A stretch of 64,000 bases of DNA from CBDCGS01 sp965216915 (GTDB lineage Bacteria; Pseudomonadota; Alphaproteobacteria; UBA828). Below the pieces are notes generated by a model. It searched no databases. It was not told where the DNA came from and was given only the letters and a program-made list of their open reading frames with translations. This document shows positions 51,867 to 59,914 of the stretch, piece by piece. How positions within the stretch are numbered: the stretch's first letter is position 1; each line of letters starts with the position of its first letter. The position numbers were made by a program, and so were the translations under genes. The DNA is taken from positions 372,001 to 436,000 of the forward strand of contig CBDCGS010000010.1 of NCBI GenBank assembly GCA_965216915.1, written 5' to 3'.

Positions 51867-52367
51867 ATGCGTGCAAGCAAAATGGGTTTTCTGCCCCGCT
51901 TCGTCACCCGGTGGTTTCGCGACGAGCGCGGCAATGGGGGCATCGAGTTCGCCATCGCCGCGCCCGTCCTGACCCTCATCGTGGTGGGCGGCATCGACTA
52001 TGGCAGCGCCTTCGTCGAGGGACAAAAGCTCGAGAGCGCGGCCCAGGCCGGCACGCAGGAGACGCTCTACGATCCGCTGATGCAAGGGGATCACGCGGCG
52101 ATCGTGCACACCACGCTCGAGAGCTATGCCGGCCAGGCGCTCACCCAGACCGAGGCGGCCGCCTTGGAGGTCACGGCGACCGCGCAGAATTTCTGCGCCT
52201 GCGTCAACGGCGCCGTGGTGGCCTGCACCGACACCTGCAGCGGCGAGGCGCCGGGCGAATATGTCACGGTCACCATCGACGGCGGGGTGGATACGATCCT
52301 CTCCTATCCGTGGCTCGACGCCGACGAGATCCCGCTGACCCGCACCTCCTCGGTGCGCGTGCAGTAG
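51867..52367 (+). CDS. TadE-like pseudopilin/minor pilus protein 1
   Basis: A 166-residue TadE-type protein with the diagnostic N terminus (RDERGNGGIEFAIAAPVLTL then IVVGGIDYGSAFVEGQKLES) that is processed and inserted like type IVb pilins. The outer domain has Cys-rich CACVNGAVVACTDTC. It follows TadG-like copy 2 by 19 bases and is followed by a second TadE-like gene, so it is in one operon. No TadA/B/C motor or CpaC secretin is in the window. Confidence 0.83.
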   Translation: MRASKMGFLPRFVTRWFRDERGNGGIEFAIAAPVLTLIVVGGIDYGSAFVEGQKLESAAQAGTQETLYDPLMQGDHAAIVHTTLESYAGQALTQTEAAALEVTATAQNFCACVNGAVVACTDTCSGEAPGEYVTVTIDGGVDTILSYPWLDADEIPLTRTSSVRVQ

Positions 52368-52382
52368 GGGAGCAGCAGCGTC

Positions 52383-52850
52383 ATGACCCAGCACCCGCGG
52401 TCTCCGCACACGCCGGCCCAGCGCGCTCAGCGCAAGCGGCGCGGCCTTCTGGCGCGGTTCGCGCGCGACGAGCGTGGCGTCACGGCCATTCAGGTGGCGC
52501 TGGTGACGCCGGTTCTGGCTCTCATGATCTTCGGCGGGCTGGAGATCACGCGCATGATCTTCACGCAGAACTCGATCGAAGAGGCGGTCAACGAAACCGT
52601 GCGCTTTGCCTCGGTGCATGGCGCGGCAAGCAGCTCGCCGGCGACCACGACGCAGCTCGAGACGATGGCGTCCGATGTCGAGGGGCTCGACCCCGCCGAT
52701 TTCACGCCGACCGTGACCTACACGCCGAACAACGTGCCGGGCAGCGTCGTGACCATCGACGTGGACTACGCCTACACGCCGCTGACGGGTTACGCCTTCG
52801 GCGCCAGCATCACGCTCAACGCCTCGGCCTCGCGCACGATCACGCGCTAG
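52383..52850 (+). CDS. TadE-like pseudopilin/minor pilus protein 2
   Basis: A 155-residue TadE-type protein. The N-terminal motif is DERGVTAIQVALVTPVLALM then IFGGLEITRMIFTQNSIEEA. It ends in a short beta-rich domain (PGSVVTIDVDYAYTPLTGYA). It is the last gene of the four-gene TadG/TadE set, 15 bases after the preceding gene. The family is secure; the structural role with the TadG-like partners is inferred. Confidence 0.83.
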   Translation: MTQHPRSPHTPAQRAQRKRRGLLARFARDERGVTAIQVALVTPVLALMIFGGLEITRMIFTQNSIEEAVNETVRFASVHGAASSSPATTTQLETMASDVEGLDPADFTPTVTYTPNNVPGSVVTIDVDYAYTPLTGYAFGASITLNASASRTITR

Positions 52851-52886
52851 CGGCGGGCGGCATCCTGCGGCGGAGCGGGACTTCCC

Positions 52887-53072
52887 TCAATCGCCCGCGC
52901 CATCGGCGCGCAGGACCACGTCATCGCGGGTCCAGGTGTGAATCGCGCCGCAATGCGGACAGTCGCTCGACTGCTCACCGAGCTCCAGCCCATCGACCTC
53001 GCGCCATTCGAGGTTGAGGCCGACATAGATGTATTTCTCCGATTCCGGGCAGATAATGAAAGCCTGCGACAT
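52887..53072 (-). CDS. small zinc-ribbon-like protein
   Basis: A 61-residue protein with Cys8 in IICPESEKYIYVGLNLEW and a CPHCGAIHTW knuckle (Cys38, Cys41, His45), which could bind one zinc. Small proteins of this type are common in Alphaproteobacteria and have no known function. GAGG lies upstream on the minus strand. The reading frame has good codon bias and no alternative gene overlaps it strongly. Confidence 0.65.
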   Translation of the reverse strand: MSQAFIICPESEKYIYVGLNLEWREVDGLELGEQSSDCPHCGAIHTWTRDDVVLRADGAGD

Positions 53073-53191
53073 GGCGGGCCTCCTCGTTGGGGTGGCTCCG
53101 TGTCCGCCCTGATCGGGCCGCCTCCCACCCGATAGCGTTCACTCTGCGCCGCGCCGCCCGCGTTTGTCAAGGTTGCGGGCGTGGGCCGGTC

Positions 53192-54187
53192 TTAGGTCCA
53201 GACCGCGCCGCACACGCGCACATAGTTCTCGCCCAGCACGTTCTTCACCGCCTGATCCGGGTAGCCGGCGCGCAGCATTAGCTCGGTGAGCGCAAGCGGG
53301 TGGGCGGGCGTCGCGGTGACCACGCCGGGCCAATCGGGCTCCTTGGCGTCGGGCCACTCGTCTGTGCGGGCGCGCATGTAGTCGTTGAGCGGTGCGGCAT
53401 CGAAGACATAGTCGAGGCCGAGCCCGGCGCAGCCGTCGCCGACCATCTGGACGATGTAATCGAGGTGGCGGAACAGCGTCTCTGGCGTGCTGCGCGGGTC
53501 GCCGTGATACATGCTGCTGCTCGGAATGCCGATCAGCCCCCCGGTTTCCGCGCAGGCCTTGATCTCCTCGTCGCTGATGTTGCGCGGGTGCGCGTAGAGC
53601 GCGGCCGGGTTGCTGTGCGTGTAGACGCAGGGGCCCTCCATCAGCTCGATGGCGTCGAGCGCGGTGCGCCGGCCGGTGTGGCTCAGGTCGAGCAGCATGC
53701 CGACGCGCGCCATCTCTCGCACGACGCGCCGTCCGAAGCCGGTGAGGCCGGCATCGGCCTCATCCATCGCGCCGCCGCCCGCGGAATTCGCGTTGTTGAA
53801 GGCGAGGAGGGTTTGCCGAATGCCGAGCGCGTAGAAGGCCTCGATCATGTCGAGATTGCGCTCGAAGCAGCGTGTGCCCTCGAAATGGAGGAGCACGCCG
53901 AGCGCGCCGGCGGCCTTGGCGGCCTTCACGTCGGCGACGCTCTCGCAGAGGCGCATGCCTTCCATCGCCTGCACGGCGCTACGCGCCCTCGCCACGCGCT
54001 GCACCGCCTCGGAGATGTTGTGGTTGTCGCCGGCGATGGTCGCCGAGAGCGCGGTGAAGCCCGCGTCGCGAAATCGCGGCAGCTTGTCGAAGTCGTTGCC
54101 GCACCAGGGCTCCCACGGCCACACCATGTCCCACACGATGGCATCGGCATAGAGGCGCTCGGCGCGTTCGGAGAGGGCGTCCATCAT
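53192..54187 (-). CDS. M19 (membrane dipeptidase-like) amidohydrolase, unusual metal site
   Basis: A 331-residue TIM-barrel hydrolase of the renal dipeptidase family. Bridging Glu (LLHFEGTRCFE) and the two His of the barrel (LLDLSHTGRRTALDAIEL, VYTHSNPAAL) are seen. The usual N-terminal HxD pair after the first strand is not apparent: the site reads AIVWDMVWPWEPWCGND. The protein may bind a single metal or use a different substrate set. It starts five bases after the SDR stop, in the same operon. Confidence 0.8.
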   Translation of the reverse strand: MMDALSERAERLYADAIVWDMVWPWEPWCGNDFDKLPRFRDAGFTALSATIAGDNHNISEAVQRVARARSAVQAMEGMRLCESVADVKAAKAAGALGVLLHFEGTRCFERNLDMIEAFYALGIRQTLLAFNNANSAGGGAMDEADAGLTGFGRRVVREMARVGMLLDLSHTGRRTALDAIELMEGPCVYTHSNPAALYAHPRNISDEEIKACAETGGLIGIPSSSMYHGDPRSTPETLFRHLDYIVQMVGDGCAGLGLDYVFDAAPLNDYMRARTDEWPDAKEPDWPGVVTATPAHPLALTELMLRAGYPDQAVKNVLGENYVRVCGAVWT

Positions 54188-54191
54188 CGTC

Positions 54192-55037
54192 TCACTGGGC
54201 GTCGTCGGGGATGGGGTGGGGCTGGGCCGCCTGCTTCGCCGTGAGGCCGCCATCGACGGGCACCACGGTGCCGTTGAGGTAGGCCGCCTGATCGCTCGCG
54301 AGGAAGACGCTGAGGTTGGCGACGTCCCATGCGCTGCCTTGCTTGCCGGTCGGCGACATCGCGTCGCGCGTGGCGATCGTCTCCGCGTGGGAGCCGTGCA
54401 CGTCCAGCACCTCGTCGTGAACGTGGATCAACGGCGTGTTCATCACACCGGGCTGCACCGCATTGCAGCGGATGCCATAGGGTGCGTTGGCGATCGCGAC
54501 GGCCCGGCTGAACTGGTCGACCGCCGCCTTCGAGGCGCAGTAGGACACCACGTCGTATTCGCTCACCCGGTCCGCCAGGATCGACGAGATGTTGGTGATC
54601 ACGCCCTGGCGCTGCGCCCGCATCAGCGGCAGGGTGTATTTGCAGGCGAGGAAGCAGCTCTTCACGTTGACTGCGAAGGTGCGGTCCCACACCGCTTCGT
54701 CGAGCGTCACGGGGTCGCCGAACGGGCTTATGGCGACGTTGTTGTGGACGATGTGGACGCTGCCGAACCGGTCCACCGCGCGCGCGACGGCGGCTTTGAT
54801 CTCGTCCGACGAGGCGACATCGGCGGCGATCGCCTCCGCGGCGCCGCCTTCGTCGCGGATCAGCGCGGCGGTCTGCTCGGCGCGGTGGAGGTGGAGGTCG
54901 ACGCACATGACGCCCGCCCCGGCGCGGGCATAGCCCACCGCGGCCGCCTGGCCGTTGCCCCAGCCGACCTCGACGTCCTCGGCGACGCAGCCCGCGCCGA
55001 ACACGATCGCGACACGACCGGACAGATCGATCTTCAT
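54192..55037 (-). CDS. short-chain dehydrogenase/reductase
   Basis: A 281-residue SDR. The dinucleotide-binding loop is of the longer type (IVFGAGCVAEDVEVGWGNGQ), and Asp in CVDLHLHR suggests NAD. The catalytic Ser is in ITNISSILAD and the Tyr/Lys pair in YCASKAAVDQFSRA. It is the first gene of a two-gene minus-strand operon with the M19-like hydrolase. A joint role in degrading an amide or dipeptide-like compound is possible but unproven. Confidence 0.87.
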   Translation of the reverse strand: MKIDLSGRVAIVFGAGCVAEDVEVGWGNGQAAAVGYARAGAGVMCVDLHLHRAEQTAALIRDEGGAAEAIAADVASSDEIKAAVARAVDRFGSVHIVHNNVAISPFGDPVTLDEAVWDRTFAVNVKSCFLACKYTLPLMRAQRQGVITNISSILADRVSEYDVVSYCASKAAVDQFSRAVAIANAPYGIRCNAVQPGVMNTPLIHVHDEVLDVHGSHAETIATRDAMSPTGKQGSAWDVANLSVFLASDQAAYLNGTVVPVDGGLTAKQAAQPHPIPDDAQ

Positions 55038-55271
55038 GCCGCCCCTCCCGATTGCCTTGGCACTTTGTGCGGCCCTTCCGGCCAGCGGGTGCCGGCACGG
55101 TAGCATCGGTGATTGCCCGCCACCAAGTACGGGGCCGCCGGGGTTTCGCAGGCGTGGACGGCTAGGGGCTGCGTCTGTCTTGGCGGGTGGCGGCCAACAG
55201 CATTAGCCGGTGTTCATCGCCGAAAAGAAAGCCGTGGCGACAAACACATCCCGTCACACACTGGACGTGCG

Positions 55272-55880
55272 CTACGACACTTTGGTTCTTCGGACACGCC
55301 GCCGCAGAACAGCGAGGCTCACCAATCCAGCGCCGAAGAGGGCCAAGGAGCCGGGTTCCGGGATCGGCAAGCGACGCCGAAACTCTCCGAAGGCATCCAC
55401 CCCCCGTCCGACAAAAGGCGCGCTGGCGCCACAATCTCCGGGCAGCGCGGGCACGATCGTAAAGTTCGAGCATGACACCAAGGTGCGCCCCCCTCCGACG
55501 CCGATGAACAATGTCAGGCTCTGGGTATTGATAACAAACGAGACGTCGGTGATCACGCCGCCTGTCGCTTCGAACGCATTCGACGAGGGGGACGCGGCTG
55601 GAATTGACGGAAACGGCGCCAGCAGGTCGAAGGCCGAGTCGAAGATGCTGAGATTGATATTGAATGACCCCGCCACGATGGGTTGATTCGAAAAATTGTT
55701 GGGATCGCCAATGGCAGCGTCATCGAACTCTATGAACCCCGACGAGGAGCCCGACTCGGGAAACCAATCATAGAAGATCGACGCCTGCGCCTGCTGCGCG
55801 ACTCCCAAGACGAAGAACAACGTCGCGCCGACAAGACCGGCCCGAATCAATGTCGGTCCGAAGAAGCTTCGCCCGCCCAT
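55272..55880 (-). CDS. PEP-CTERM sorting-signal protein 2
   Basis: A 202-residue secreted protein. It has a signal peptide (RAGLVGATLFFVLGVAQQAQ then AS), a beta-rich body with paired Cys (VSCSNFTIVPALPGDCG), and a C-terminal signal IPEPGSLALFGAGLVSLAVL followed by a basic tail. It is the second such protein in the window, 19 kb from the first. GAGATGAC upstream is a weak ribosome site. No exosortase gene is present here. Confidence 0.82.
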   Translation of the reverse strand: MGGRSFFGPTLIRAGLVGATLFFVLGVAQQAQASIFYDWFPESGSSSGFIEFDDAAIGDPNNFSNQPIVAGSFNINLSIFDSAFDLLAPFPSIPAASPSSNAFEATGGVITDVSFVINTQSLTLFIGVGGGRTLVSCSNFTIVPALPGDCGASAPFVGRGVDAFGEFRRRLPIPEPGSLALFGAGLVSLAVLRRRVRRTKVS

Positions 55881-56272
55881 GTGTCATCTCCCTTGCTTTC
55901 GACCATGATCCACGAGCATCCACGAGCGTTGCTCGCAATCGGGTCAAAGTGGCGAGTGCCGTTTTTTTCTCGTCAATGTTTACACAGTCTTAGCAGGCAG
56001 CTTAAGCATGAACAAGGCAGACGACGCGAGAGCACGATTGCCTCAGCGTCAATCGCCCGACGGCGCCTCTCCGATAGGGGCGCCCCAAGTCACGCTTCCG
56101 CGACCAGGCGGCGCACCTGCGCGACAACCAAAAGCCCTTCAAGGTCGTCATGATCGCCCTCGCAAGAAAAATCCTGATCACTGCAAACGCCGTCGCGCGA
56201 GACCAACGCGCTTTCCAACACTGATCCAAAAACACAGTTGTCGGCGCGCAGGCCGGGGCATCCGAGGGTGGC
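55881..56272. other. intergenic region with a transposase remnant
   Basis: 392 bases between the PEP-CTERM gene and the lysozyme-like gene. The PEP-CTERM promoter should lie at its left end. From 56078 to 56224 it carries a plus-strand transposase C-terminal fragment. Longer open frames on both strands across the area are not convincing genes. Confidence 0.6.
56078..56224 (+). pseudogene. remnant of an IS110-family transposase (C terminus)
   Basis: In one plus frame the sequence reads FRDQAAHLRDNQKPFKVVMI, then ALARKILITANAVARDQRAF and a stop. This matches the C-terminal block of IS110/IS116-type transposases (xGKPxKVAxxAxxRKLLxxxNAxxRD pattern). A stop codon lies just before it in frame (56075-56077), and no catalytic part or ends are seen. 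It is therefore a relic of an insertion. Confidence 0.65.
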
Positions 56273-56941
56273 TCAGAGATGGTGCCGACGGGCGGACGCG
56301 CGGCGGGTGCGGTGGCGCTCGAGGCGGGCTTGGCGGCGGGCCTCGGCGGCATGGCGGCGCATCTCCGCGGCGTGGCGGCGCGCATCGGCCCAAGCCATGG
56401 TGACGCGCACATGGTAGGGGCGCGCGTGGGCCGGCGTCGCGGAGTGGTAGTGGCGGATCGCCTCGGGCCAGGAGCCGCGGCGGTCCCTCAGATCCTTCAG
56501 GAAGTGCGCGGCGTAGGCGACGTTGGCCGCGGGATCGAAGGCCTCATCGAGGCTCGCGAAGGCCTCGGGATGGTAGCGCAGGTTCACCTGCATGCAGCCG
56601 ACGTCGATGTTGCGCACGCCGGCTTTCTTGAGCGCGGCGACCGCGGCGATCGCGGCCTCCTTGGTCTCGTAGCGGTGGCCCGCGCCTTTGGCGTAGACGG
56701 TCCAGGGCCAGGGGCGGGTGCGCTCCGCCGCCGCGTCCCAGCGCCCGGATTCGACCAAGCTGATGGCTTCGAGCAGGTGACGGGGGATCGCGAGCGCCTC
56801 CTCCTTCGGCGCCATCGGCGCCGTGCAGAGGGCGGAGACGGCATGGTCGAAGGCGTCGGCCGCACGGACGGCGCTGACCACGAGGAGGACCAGGGCGGCC
56901 CCCCCGATGAGCACGCGAATGAGGAAGAACGGGCGTATCAT
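56273..56941 (-). CDS. lytic transglycosylase-like (SLT) protein
   Basis: A 222-residue exported protein with an N-terminal membrane/signal segment (LIRVLIGGAALVLLVVSAV). The SLT-like core has the probable catalytic Glu64 in LLEAISLVESGRWD, then VGCMQVNLRYHPEAF and SWPEAIRHYHSATPAHARPY. A basic, His/Arg-rich tail of 45 residues follows. Such enzymes cleave peptidoglycan during remodelling or secretion-system assembly. It is unrelated in sequence to the two lysozyme-like proteins of the array at 60.9 and 62.8 kb. Confidence 0.83.
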   Translation of the reverse strand: MIRPFFLIRVLIGGAALVLLVVSAVRAADAFDHAVSALCTAPMAPKEEALAIPRHLLEAISLVESGRWDAAAERTRPWPWTVYAKGAGHRYETKEAAIAAVAALKKAGVRNIDVGCMQVNLRYHPEAFASLDEAFDPAANVAYAAHFLKDLRDRRGSWPEAIRHYHSATPAHARPYHVRVTMAWADARRHAAEMRRHAAEARRQARLERHRTRRASARRHHL

Positions 56942-57121
56942 GCCGTGGCAGATGCAAACCGCATGCCACCCCGGGGCAGCCGAACAATCGCCGCTAAGCG
57001 ACGGTTTTGATGAGGGAAAGCGAGAGCATCGATAGGCTCGTCAGCACGCGCGCCCGGCAAGAATTGCCGTGCCACACGCCCGCCCCCGGCGGCAATGCCC
57101 TCCGCCGCGCGGGCGCGTGGG

Positions 57122-58048
57122 TTAGCCGCCGGCGCGGGGGCGCGCGCGCACGGCCGCCGCGAGACCGGCGATGACGCCGCCGATCTTGGTCTGCAGCACC
57201 GGCAGGCCGGTGGAGCGGCGGTAGTCGTCCTCGTCCATGTAAAGGCCGCGGCTCACCTCGATCTGCAGCGCGTGCACGCCGCGGTCGGGCTGGCCGTAAT
57301 GGGTGATGGTGAAGGCGCCGGCATAGGGGTCGTTGCGCACCACCGAGTAGCCGCTCTCGCGAAGCAGCCGCTCCACCGTGTCGGTCAGGTCGGGCGCGCA
57401 GGAGGTGCCGTAGCGGTCGCCCAGCACGAAATCCGGGCGGCGGCGGCCGCGGTCGCGATCCGTCGGCCCGCCGATCGAGGGCATGGAATGGCAATCGAGC
57501 AAAAGCACCATGCCAAATTCTTTATGTGTCTCCTCAACTAGTCGGCGTAACGTTTTGTGATAGGGATTATAAAGCTCCTTGATGCGCCGTTCAGCCTCGG
57601 CGTAGCGCAGCTTGTTGCGGTAGATCTCCGCACCCGACGCGACCACCCGCGCGATCGTGCCGAAGCCGGCGCGCACGCGGTCGGTGCGGGTCAAGGCATG
57701 GTCGGGCAGCGGGTCGAGGAACATGTCGGGGTCGAGCTCGTAAGGCTCGCGGTTGGGGTCGAGATAGGCGCGGGGGAAGAGGGCGCGCAGCAGGGGCGCG
57801 CCGTGCGTCGGCGCGTGCTCGAAGATCTCGTCGACGAAGCTATCCTCGGAGCGGCGCAGGCTTTTCTCGTCGAGCGGCGATTCCGCGATGAAGGTCGGGT
57901 CGTAGGCGCTCCCGCTATGGGGTGAGGAAAAGACGAGCGGCGCGGTCTGGCGCGCGGGCCGCTCGACCGCGATCACGCCGTTCATCAAGCCGCCGGGTGC
58001 CGCGCCGTCCTTCGGCGCGCACGGGGGCGCGTGTCTCCCGCTCGTCAT
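57122..58048 (-). CDS. N-formylglutamate amidohydrolase family protein
   Basis: About 308 residues of the FGase family, which hydrolyse N-formyl or N-acyl amino acids with zinc. Conserved segments include VFSSPHSGSAYDPTFIAESP, RAYLDPNREPYELDPDMF, LLLDCHSMPSIGG and YGQPDRGVHALQIEVSRGLY then MDED. It is divergent from cpdR, an arrangement seen in many Alphaproteobacteria. The start may be 58048 or 57985. No histidine-utilisation genes are adjacent. Confidence 0.87.
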   Translation of the reverse strand: MTSGRHAPPCAPKDGAAPGGLMNGVIAVERPARQTAPLVFSSPHSGSAYDPTFIAESPLDEKSLRRSEDSFVDEIFEHAPTHGAPLLRALFPRAYLDPNREPYELDPDMFLDPLPDHALTRTDRVRAGFGTIARVVASGAEIYRNKLRYAEAERRIKELYNPYHKTLRRLVEETHKEFGMVLLLDCHSMPSIGGPTDRDRGRRRPDFVLGDRYGTSCAPDLTDTVERLLRESGYSVVRNDPYAGAFTITHYGQPDRGVHALQIEVSRGLYMDEDDYRRSTGLPVLQTKIGGVIAGLAAAVRARPRAGG

Positions 58049-58290
58049 GGTCTTGCGATTTAGACGAAATACAAGCACGTGTCACGGGCAAGCCACGCGC
58101 AAGCGTTTGCGGGAACCGCACGCAAGGGCTTGCAAATCGCGCAATCTTGCGGACTTTTATTGCAACGCCGCGTCGCATCGCGGGCCGACGCCCACGCAGG
58201 CCGTTTCCGCGCAGGCCCGTATGCGACGTGCTTAAGCCGATTTTAAGCGCTGTCGCCGATCTTCTAGGTCAACGCGACGGGGACCGGGTC

Positions 58291-58653
58291 ATGGCCAAGA
58301 TCTTGTTGGCGGAAGACGACGAATCGATGCGTGTGTTCCTCGCGCGCTCGCTGGAGCGCGTGGGCCACGAGGTGCAAGCCGTCGGCGACGGCTTCGAGGC
58401 GCTGCCGCACATCGCCAACGAGAACTTCGACATCCTGGTCACCGACATCGTGATGCCGGGCATGGACGGGCTCGAGCTTGCGCGCCGCGCGAGCGTCGAG
58501 ATGCCGGGCCTGCGGGTGATCTTCATCACCGGTTTCGCGGCGGTGGCGCTCAACAACCAATCCGCCCAGCCCGCCGATTCCAAGATCCTCTCGAAGCCGT
58601 TCCACTTGAACGCGCTGGTCGACGAGATCGACCGCGTCCTCGGCGCCGCATAG
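58291..58653 (+). CDS. cpdR: single-domain response regulator, CpdR type
   Basis: A 120-residue receiver with no output domain. The acidic pocket is LLAEDDESMR, the phospho-acceptor Asp52 is in DILVTDIVMPGMDG, Thr in VIFITGFAAVALNN and Lys in ILSKPFHLNAL. In Caulobacter, unphosphorylated CpdR delivers substrates to ClpXP during the cell cycle, and phosphorylation through the CckA-ChpT pathway turns this off. The TGF after the fourth strand and the divergent N-formylglutamate amidohydrolase support the CpdR call. Confidence 0.83.
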   Translation: MAKILLAEDDESMRVFLARSLERVGHEVQAVGDGFEALPHIANENFDILVTDIVMPGMDGLELARRASVEMPGLRVIFITGFAAVALNNQSAQPADSKILSKPFHLNALVDEIDRVLGAA

Positions 58654-58702
58654 CGCGACGCCCGCCGGCGCCCCCGCGCGGGAGCGCCGCCGCGGACCTC
58701 GA

Positions 58703-59260
58703 TCATCGCTGTCGCTTGTGATGGAAGCCAAACCGGCGGACATTTTCTTGCGCGCACTCTTCGAAGGCGCCGGGCTCGAACACCGGCTCGTCCCAGGAGG
58801 CGTTCACGACCCGGCCGACCCGTTGCTACGTCGCCTTTTTGGCGGGGCGGATCTGGCATAGCCGCTCGGGCGGGTCGATTTGCGCGGGCGTGGTGGTGCT
58901 CCGAACGCACCTGTCGTCACACGATGCCGGCCCTGTCGCTGACCTTTACGAAGGCGTGTCCGGTGCGTGCGTCTGCCCCTTCGGCAACACAAATGATCGG
59001 ACCGAGTCGTCGTGAATTCGGGTCAACGGGATCACTCCCGTGACCGCGAAGGCACGATCGTGGTTGAGCCCGACGGGGTCGGTTTCCACGCGCGTAGACC
59101 AGCTCGGCGCCCGAGTGCGGCAGCAGAATGGACACGGTGTGGTGGTCCTCGTAGAGCCAAAGCCACAAGGCCGGGCCGAGGAGCCCAAGGCCGAGACCGA
59201 CGCGCCCAGGGTGGCGGCGCAGCCAGCGTACCGCGCGGGCGGCGGATGTGCGGCCGCGCG
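58703..59260 (-). pseudogene. frameshifted copy of family B membrane protein (B4)
   Basis: The remains of a fourth family B gene, spread over different minus-strand frames. One frame gives LGLGLLGPALWLWLYEDHHT and GAELVYAR. The next gives VETDPVGLNHDRAFAVTGVI and PLTRIHDD. The first frame returns with ICVAEGADARTGHAFVKVSD. The end (VVNASWDEPVFEPGAFEEC) is again shifted. Each piece matches the intact neighbour at 59262-59828 in order. At least three frameshifts make it non-functional. Confidence 0.85.
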
Positions 59261-59261
59261 A

Positions 59262-59828
59262 TCACCGGTGCTGCTTGACACTCTCGTCGGTGCATTCCTC
59301 GAACGCGCCGGGCACGAAGATTGGCTCGTCCCATGATGCGTTGGTGATCTTGCCGACCTGCTGCCAGGTCGCGGGAAAAGGCGGCCGCCCAGGGCAGATG
59401 CGGTCAGCTGGCTCGATCCGCGTCGGCTTGTATGTGTCGTCCACGCACTGATGTTCGAGGTCGAACCAAATGGTCCCCCAATGATCACTCACCATGACGA
59501 GGGGATGGCCGCCATCTCGATGTCTGCCTTCGGCGACGCAAAAGTGCCGTACGCCACCGATATTCGGGTGGATGCGGGTGAGAGGGATCACGCCTGTGAT
59601 GGCAAATGCGCGATAGCTGTTGTATGCGACGAGATCGGTTTCGACGCGCGCGTAGATCAGCTCGGCGCCCGACTGCGGCAGCTGGATCGCGACGGTGCGG
59701 TAGTCCTCGTACAGCCAAAGCCACAAGGCTAGGCCGAGGAGCCCGAGGCCGAGACAAAGACGCCCCCGGCGGTGGAGCAGCCAGTGCACCATGCGGGTGC
59801 CGAGTGGGTCAATCGGTGGCCAAGCCAT
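59262..59828 (-). CDS. family B membrane-anchored protein, copy B3 (putative immunity protein)
   Basis: A 188-residue protein. One membrane helix (RLCLGLGLLGLALWLWL) is followed by YEDYRTVAIQLPQSGAELIY and an outer domain with four Cys (HFCVAEG, HQCVDDT, RICPGR, FEECTDES). The last part (KITNASWDEPIFVPGAFEEC) is almost the same as in B2. It lies 86 bases after B2 with no effector between, so it looks like an extra immunity-like copy. The ATG at 59828 is preferred; 59792 is possible. Confidence 0.75.
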   Translation of the reverse strand: MAWPPIDPLGTRMVHWLLHRRGRLCLGLGLLGLALWLWLYEDYRTVAIQLPQSGAELIYARVETDLVAYNSYRAFAITGVIPLTRIHPNIGGVRHFCVAEGRHRDGGHPLVMVSDHWGTIWFDLEHQCVDDTYKPTRIEPADRICPGRPPFPATWQQVGKITNASWDEPIFVPGAFEECTDESVKQHR

Positions 59829-59914
59829 CCGACAGCCTGATCCAAGTGATCTCGGGCTCTTGAAGGGCTCCGTAGCGCATCTCGATCTCGATCGTCGCCC
59901 GATCGCGCCATTCC

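Noticed and set aside
56002..56412. Open frames on both strands around 56.0-56.4 kb
   Set aside because: Both run through the transposase relic and into the lysozyme-like gene in the wrong frame. They have no ribosome site or motif.
56273..56941. Part of the same effector family as the array at 58.7-64 kb
   Set aside because: It has a signal segment and a different SLT-type motif set (VESGRWD, VGCMQVN) and lacks the YAENARGHY and WNNT blocks. No A or B family gene is beside it.
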